A stretch of DNA of 64,000 bases, from the NCBI GenBank assembly GCA_900074885.1, contig FJUW01000012.1, positions 1,471,841-1,535,840 on the forward strand, written 5' to 3'. The notes under the pieces are model-generated. The model was not told the DNA's origin. It saw only the letters and a list, made by a program, of their open reading frames with translations, and did not search any database. The position numbers and the translations under genes are program-made. This document shows positions 58,553-64,000 of the stretch, piece after piece (the stretch's first letter is position 1; each line of letters starts with the position of its first letter). Source of the stretch: Rhynchosporium graminicola (Eukaryota > Ascomycota > Leotiomycetes > Helotiales > Ploettnerulaceae).

Positions 58553-60699
58553 ATGGTGGACTGGAAATCCTCGGGAATCGCAAAGCGCGAATCAGTCAAT
58601 GCCCTCATTCCCAAAGCCTGGCAATTGACGTCACCTGTCCCAACATCTACTGAACAACGAGACGTAACCGGGAAATACATTGAGCAGTACCTCACCACAA
58701 GAGAGATTGAGATAACTCAGACAGACGCTGTCGGTATTGTTAGTAACACTACTTCTGGAACATGGAAGGCTCGAGAGGTAGCAGAGGCCTTTTGTCACAG
58801 AGCAGCTCTTGCTCATCAATTTGTAAGAGAGCATTTACTTTGGTTGGGACATGATCGACTGACTAGATTCTCTAGGTCAATTGTCTGCATGAGATCTTCT
58901 TTGATGCTGCCATTGCAGATGCGCAGAAGTTGGATGACTTTTTCTCTAAGCATGGGAAGCCTTTTGGTCCACTTCATGGGCTGCCTGTTAGCCTGAAGGA
59001 TCAATTCCATGTGAGGGATGTTGAGACTACAATGGGATATATTGGTGTAAGTAGAATTGTTATCACATCTGGTGTGTTCTTTTTGGATCCCTGGGATTCG
59101 ATGCTCTCAGTATCCTCACCAATACACAACCTTGGGAGGTAAACAGGGTGCTGATCACTACAGTGGATTGATACATTCGAAGGCAAGAAAGGTACCGGGA
59201 AAGAAAAAGTCTTCGAGAGTGTGATGGTCCGAGAGCTTCGTGATCTTGGAGCCATTCTGTACTGCAAGACCTCCGTGCCACACACTTTGATGGCCGGCGA
59301 AACAGTAAACAACATCATTGGCTACACCTGGAATCCTAAGAACCGCAATTTATCTTGCGGAGGAAGCTCCGGCGGTGAAGGCGCTCTCATTGGGCTGAAA
59401 GGCAGTCCGGTTGGATTCGGCACAGATATCGGTGGCAGTATTCGAATTCCTGCAGGGTTCAACGGCCTCTATGGTATCCGCCCATCTACTGGAAGATTGC
59501 CATATGAAGGAATGGCGAACAGTATGGATGGCCAAAACTCGATTTTGTCTGTAGTTGGTCCGTTGGGAACATCCGTTGGAGGACTGAAGTTGGTCATTAA
59601 AGCCATTCTTAGTCAGCAACCATGGCTTCACGATCCTCTCGTTGTCGAAATCCCATGGCGCGACGAGCAGGAACAGGCTGTTCTCGACGTCATCAAATCG
59701 AGTGGTGGTTCTCAGCTTGCTTTTGGTATTTTCCGTAATGATGGGACTGTGATTCCTCAGCCACCTGTGCGAAGGGCTATTGAGATTATGGCGAAGACAA
59801 TCGAAAAACTAGGCCATAAGATTGTTGAGTGGAAACCTCCATCGCATGCGCTTGCTGCCGAAATTGCTGTAAGGAAAATCTTGTTTGAAGATTCGGAGAC
59901 ATAAACTGACTCATGTAGCTCAAATCATGGCAGTTCGATGGCGGAAGAGACAGTGGGTTGAAATTTCCTACGACTGATGGTAAATTATCTGCTTATAGTT
60001 TTAATAGTTCATGCCGCCTTGGACCTTTCCGGAGAGCCAATGGCCAACCAAGTTGCTGGTGCCTATGGCAAGGTCAAGGATGAGTTCACAGCAACCATGA
60101 TCGGCGAAGTCAACGTCCAGAAAAGGCAGTTCCAAAAAGAATATATGGAGTACTGGAACAGCACTGTTTCGGTCGCCGGAACTGGTCGTCCGGTTGATGC
60201 AGTGATCGCACCTCTTGCACCATTCGCTGCAGCAAGGCCAGATATGTATGACTACTACGGTGCGTCTCGTTGCACTATAAATCTCGGCTGATGTTTTGTC
60301 TTCCCTTGCAGGCATAAGTTTGGTAAAGGAGAAGCTAAACTTAATCGCGTTATGCCAGGTTACTCTATCTGGGTCAATCTGCTGGACTATTCAGCCGCGG
60401 TGCTTCCTGTCACATTGGTGGATAAGAATGTTGATGTTGTAGGCGAAGGGTATAAGCCACTAAACGACACGGACCACAAGGTTTGGGAGGCTTGTATGTT
60501 TCTTCTCCATACTCCCTTAACTTTGGATGCTAGACTTGGGAGTGTTAACAACGGTTTTGCTAACAAACTGCTAGACGACCCTGAAATGTATGATGGTGCG
60601 CACGTCGCCGTGCAGATTATTGGTCGGCGATTCCAGGAAGAGAAAGTACTGGCTCTGACTGAGTATCTCGGCGATGCTATTGGAAAGCACGTTGTGTAG
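58553..60699 (+). CDS. amidase (amidase-signature family, acetamidase/FAAH-like)
   Basis: It hydrolyses amides to carboxylic acid and ammonia. Exons are 58553-58822, 58876-59046, 59164-59868, 59919-59952, 60008-60259, 60359-60493 and 60575-60699, giving 563 aa. The Ser-cisSer-Lys triad is visible: Lys about 131 in LPVSLKDQF, cis-Ser about 215 in CGGSSGGEG, nucleophile Ser about 239 in GTDIGGSIR. Downstream joins restore WQFDGGRD-IHAALDLSGEP, YYG-YSIWVNLLDY and EA-YDPEMYDGAHVAVQ. The start of exon 5 could be 59999 instead, adding three residues. No signal peptide, so probably cytosolic. A Zn2Cys6 regulator follows on the same strand, hinting at nitrogen or carbon scavenging under local control. 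Confidence 0.9.
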
Positions 60700-61515
60700 T
60701 GAGTCTTTACTTGCAATGGTCTTCGCGTCGCCATACCAATGTCAATCTGTAACGATAACTACTTGGCCACATCTGGAGCATGCTGGCCCTTGATCCCACT
60801 ATTATGCTGAAAGATGAAACAGTTAATATATACCCGACTGAAGCCGTAGCAGAGAAAGTATGGATGGCGAGGGGAACTTGCAGTTGTCATTATGTCAGTA
60901 GCTTATTTGGATGTCGTCTCAGCTTCTTTTCTTATATACAAGAAAACCTTGATAGTCTAGCTTATTCTGTACTTCCTATATTTACTCCAGGGATATCGTT
61001 CCTTTTCTTCCAGATTCTCTTTCTGGACCCATCTCAAAGAATGCGAAGGGTGAGTATGGCTGCTAAGGCCTGTTGAAGTTAAGGGGATAATCACTAAACT
61101 CGTCCACGGCAGTACTCTGAGCATATAGGTAATGAAGTCTCAGTGCGCTACCAAGCGTAGGAACCCTGCAAGAGCTTTAAGATATGCGGTGTAAGAACCT
61201 GACATGGTGAAAAGAAAGTTACGGACATATGCACGATTGTATCCGATAATCTTTCCAATAGACCTCGCCTGAGCCCCCTTCGTCTTTGCCAAGGCCCATT
61301 CTCGCCTGAGTCACTTAAAGTCTCGGCGACACAATAGCCCGATCGTGACTTGCGGCGCAGCAGGAATATCGATGCCATCATTGCTGCCTCTGGACAGCTG
61401 TGAGATTCAGGACCACAACTCGAAATTTGTAGTCAGACCGAACATTATCCGATCCAATTTTACTGTACAAATTATTCTGGTGTACCAGCCGAGTGTGAGA
61501 CAAGCTTTGTGGACC
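60700..61515. other. spacer between amidase and regulator
   Basis: No gene is seen; the frames at 60780-61076 and 61148-61381 are unsupported. Confidence 0.45.
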
Positions 61516-64000
61516 ATGTCTGTACCAGGCCCTGCCATGGATGACATTCTTGGCCGATCCACCCAGCGTACAAAGCCCCAGAGAGTACTTGCCTGCCTTC
61601 TCTGTCAGCAGAGGAAAGTCAAATGTGATCGCAAACATCCTTGTGCCAACTGCATCAAATCTAGGGCACAGTGTCTACCAGCCACTCAGGTACCGCGTCA
61701 GCGGAAACCGCGATTTCCAGAGCGAGAATTGCTTGATCGACTACGCAGATATGAGGATATAATGCGTCGAAACAATATCGAGTTTGACCCACTACACAAG
61801 GAATCAAGTGACAGGAATTACCTCAAGGGGGAGGGAGTTGAGGGCTCGGACTCAGATGACGAACTTCCAAAAACGAAGTGTGTTGACCGGCCGTCTCCTG
61901 CTACAACCACTGGCTCGGAAAAAGTACAACATTCCAAGTAGGTATGCTTGACTTCAATTGCAAAGTGGGGAAAGCTGACAATTGTAGGAATATCTTACAT
62001 GCGATGAGCCAGGAGGTGAGAATACACATTCGATTTCCTGTGAACTCTTGCTCACGATAGGACAGTTTAGAGATCCTGACAATCAGAGTCATTCTTCCGA
62101 TGATGACGTTCGAGAGATTCACATCCAAAAGGCAATGGAGACGATAAAAATCAACGACGATCACCTTCTGTTCGGCTCAGGCAAATCATGTGTTGACATC
62201 TCCACCTTTCATCCAGAGCCAATTTATATATTTAAGCTCTGGCAGCTATATCTTGACAATGTTAACCCACTGCTCAAAGTCACACATATGCCAAGCGTGC
62301 AAGGGAGAATCATAGAGGCCGCAAGTAATGTTTCGAATATCGAGCCCCCACTCGAGGCTCTCATGTTCAGCTTCTATTGTGTGGCTGTACTGAGTCTCGA
62401 GGACAGTGATTGTGTGACCATGTTCGGTTCCACGAAGGAAGCACTCTTGGTTGGGTATCATTTTGGTTGTCAACAAGCACTTCTGAACTGTCAATTCCTA
62501 AGGACTACTGATCGCGAGTGTTTGACCGCTTTGTTTCTCTATCTGGTAAGCCTTTTTGGTGTTGCAAATCATCATTTGTTGATACGTGCAGGTATCAATC
62601 AGGCCTGTTTCAAAACCACATTCAATTTCTTCTGTTCTGGGCATTGCTATTCGCATCGCACAAAGAATGGGCATCGATAAGGAATCAATACTGGCCAAAC
62701 AGACCCCTCTCGAGGCAGAACTGTGTCGAAGACTCTGTGAGTGCTTATAACCCCACCAAACATGCGCAGGCCACGCATTTCTTAGTTGACTAGGTTCGCT
62801 GAGAAAATGAACTCAATTCAAATTCACAGCGCTTACTTGTATTTCTTTAAATAGGGTGGGCGCTCATACTTTTTGACGGACGAGTTGGTGAGATGGCTGG
62901 TGCAAAGATGTCATCTCTCACTCCAATCTGGGACTGTAAAGTTGTCCTCAATGTAGCCGAAGCCGACCTGCGTACTCAGATGAAGGAGCCTCCCCAAGCT
63001 CAAAGTACTTTTTCGGACGCACTGTTTGTCGTTGTCCGAAGCGAAGTGGCGAATTTTGTCCGATATACGAAATGGCAGTTGGTCTCCCCTTTACTAGGAC
63101 GGCATTCAGAATTTCCATGTCGTACACTAATTAACTCAATGGGTAGTATCGACTTCAGCAGCCCGTCGTTACTCCCAGTTATCCTAGAAAACCATAGGCA
63201 TCCCATTTCTGAAGGCAGTGAGATGGGTAGTCTAGAGAGCATGATCGAGGACAAATACCTCAAACTTTGCGACCCGGAAATTCCATTACATTTCATGACG
63301 ATAGTAAGTCAAATGGCCTCGATGATTGCCACTCTGGAAGAGAAGCAATCTTCGAATCACCCGGGGATTTAAGATTCATAGTCAAGCTTCGGCATCCTAA
63401 GCTTTCAGTCAAAGGCGCATACCACTGACACTGATAATAGTGGAGTGCTCGAGCACTTCTCGCAAAATGCCGACTTCTGGAGCATTATTCCAGATCTTCG
63501 AGTGTGCCCAGAGCTCAAGCAGATGCCGCACGCGAAGCTGCTTTCGGTCACGCGATTACAATGCTCGAGTGCGACACGAAGGTCAGCACTTCTCCTCTCA
63601 CCGTGGGATTCCGTTGGATGATCAACTTCTACTATCCCTTCCCAGCATACGTCCAGATCGTCCAAAACCTCAAGCGTCAACCGCTAAGCCCGCTCTCTGA
63701 ACGAGCTTGGGAAGCCATGAACAATAACTACGAAGCTCATCATACCATCCGGAGCCAGCATGATGGAATGTTCTACAAAATACTCGCCCCAGTAACTCTT
63801 CAAGCCTGGGCTGTCCGAGAGGAACTATCTGAACAAATGGGAGAGCCATCCGCCACTCCCAGACTGATCTCACACATCCGACATATCATGCAGCAAAACG
63901 CGCCAGCTCCCGACGCGCTGCAGCAGCAAGTGGTACTGGATATGAACATAAACGCATTCCCTATGTCTATCCCAATGGCCTACGATCAAAACATGTTTTT
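61516..64000 (+). CDS. Zn2Cys6 transcription factor (partial, runs off the window)
   Basis: This is a fungal nuclear regulator. Exons are 61516-61937, 61988-62015, 62066-62545, 62592-62736, 62855-63303 and 63441 to beyond 64000, about 690 residues inside the window. The zinc cluster is CLLCQQRKVKCDRKHPCANC followed by IKSRAQC, spacing C-x2-C-x6-C-x5-C-x2-C-x6-C. A basic segment and linker-helix (RELLDRLRRYEDIMRR) follow. The middle-homology region (Fungal_trans) includes YIFKLWQLYLDNVNPLLKV, GIAIRIAQRMGIDKES, ELCRRLWWALILFDGR and FMTI-WSARALLAKCRLLEHY. ATG 61516 is chosen over longer non-ATG extension. Placed just after the amidase gene in the same direction; a role in its control is inference. 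Confidence 0.88.

Overview
The window is nuclear DNA of a filamentous ascomycete (Pezizomycotina). Genes carry short (about 45-120 nt) GT-AG introns with CTRAY-type branch sites. The gene set includes AcuK/ERT1 with its Zn2Cys6 cluster, REI1, a PSTAIRE CDK, a NACHT-ankyrin NLR, CBM1 proteins and Zn2Cys6 regulators. Repeats carry C-to-T/G-to-A (RIP-like) changes. Leotiomycetes is possible, but the order cannot be fixed from sequence alone. I built the gene models by hand from frame, splice sites and family resemblance; no search was run.

Left part (1-17.9 kb): the 3' end of a RIP-ruined LINE with its poly-A tail abuts a truncated two-exon gene remnant. Then come conserved housekeeping genes: a HECT E3 ligase (minus), REI1 (plus) and a conserved zinc-motif protein (plus), followed by a 4.8 kb gene-poor stretch.

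Middle (17.9-31 kb): a large NACHT-ankyrin NLR with a C-terminal atypical zinc-finger region. Its frame is broken just after the Walker A motif. Divergent from it is a 90-aa small gene, and the shared intergenic region holds nine TGCGCA palindromes. Two decayed genes follow (27.7-28.5 kb and 29.1-31.0 kb). Together this is an accessory, fast-evolving block.

Core block (31.6-49.4 kb): AlkB-like dioxygenase (minus) and CDK1 (plus) share a promoter region. Then follow a tiny membrane protein, riboflavin kinase, the AcuK/ERT1 gluconeogenesis activator and a DHA1-type MFS transporter with an unusually long 497-nt intron.

Right part (50.7-64 kb): a secreted protein made of three CBM1-type modules, a tandem pseudogene copy of it, and an eight-cysteine small secreted protein. 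Next is a repeat island with a 243-bp-arm foldback element and two copies of a roughly 200-bp TIR element. The window ends with an amidase and an adjacent Zn2Cys6 regulator cut off by the window edge; the pair may form a small catabolic unit.
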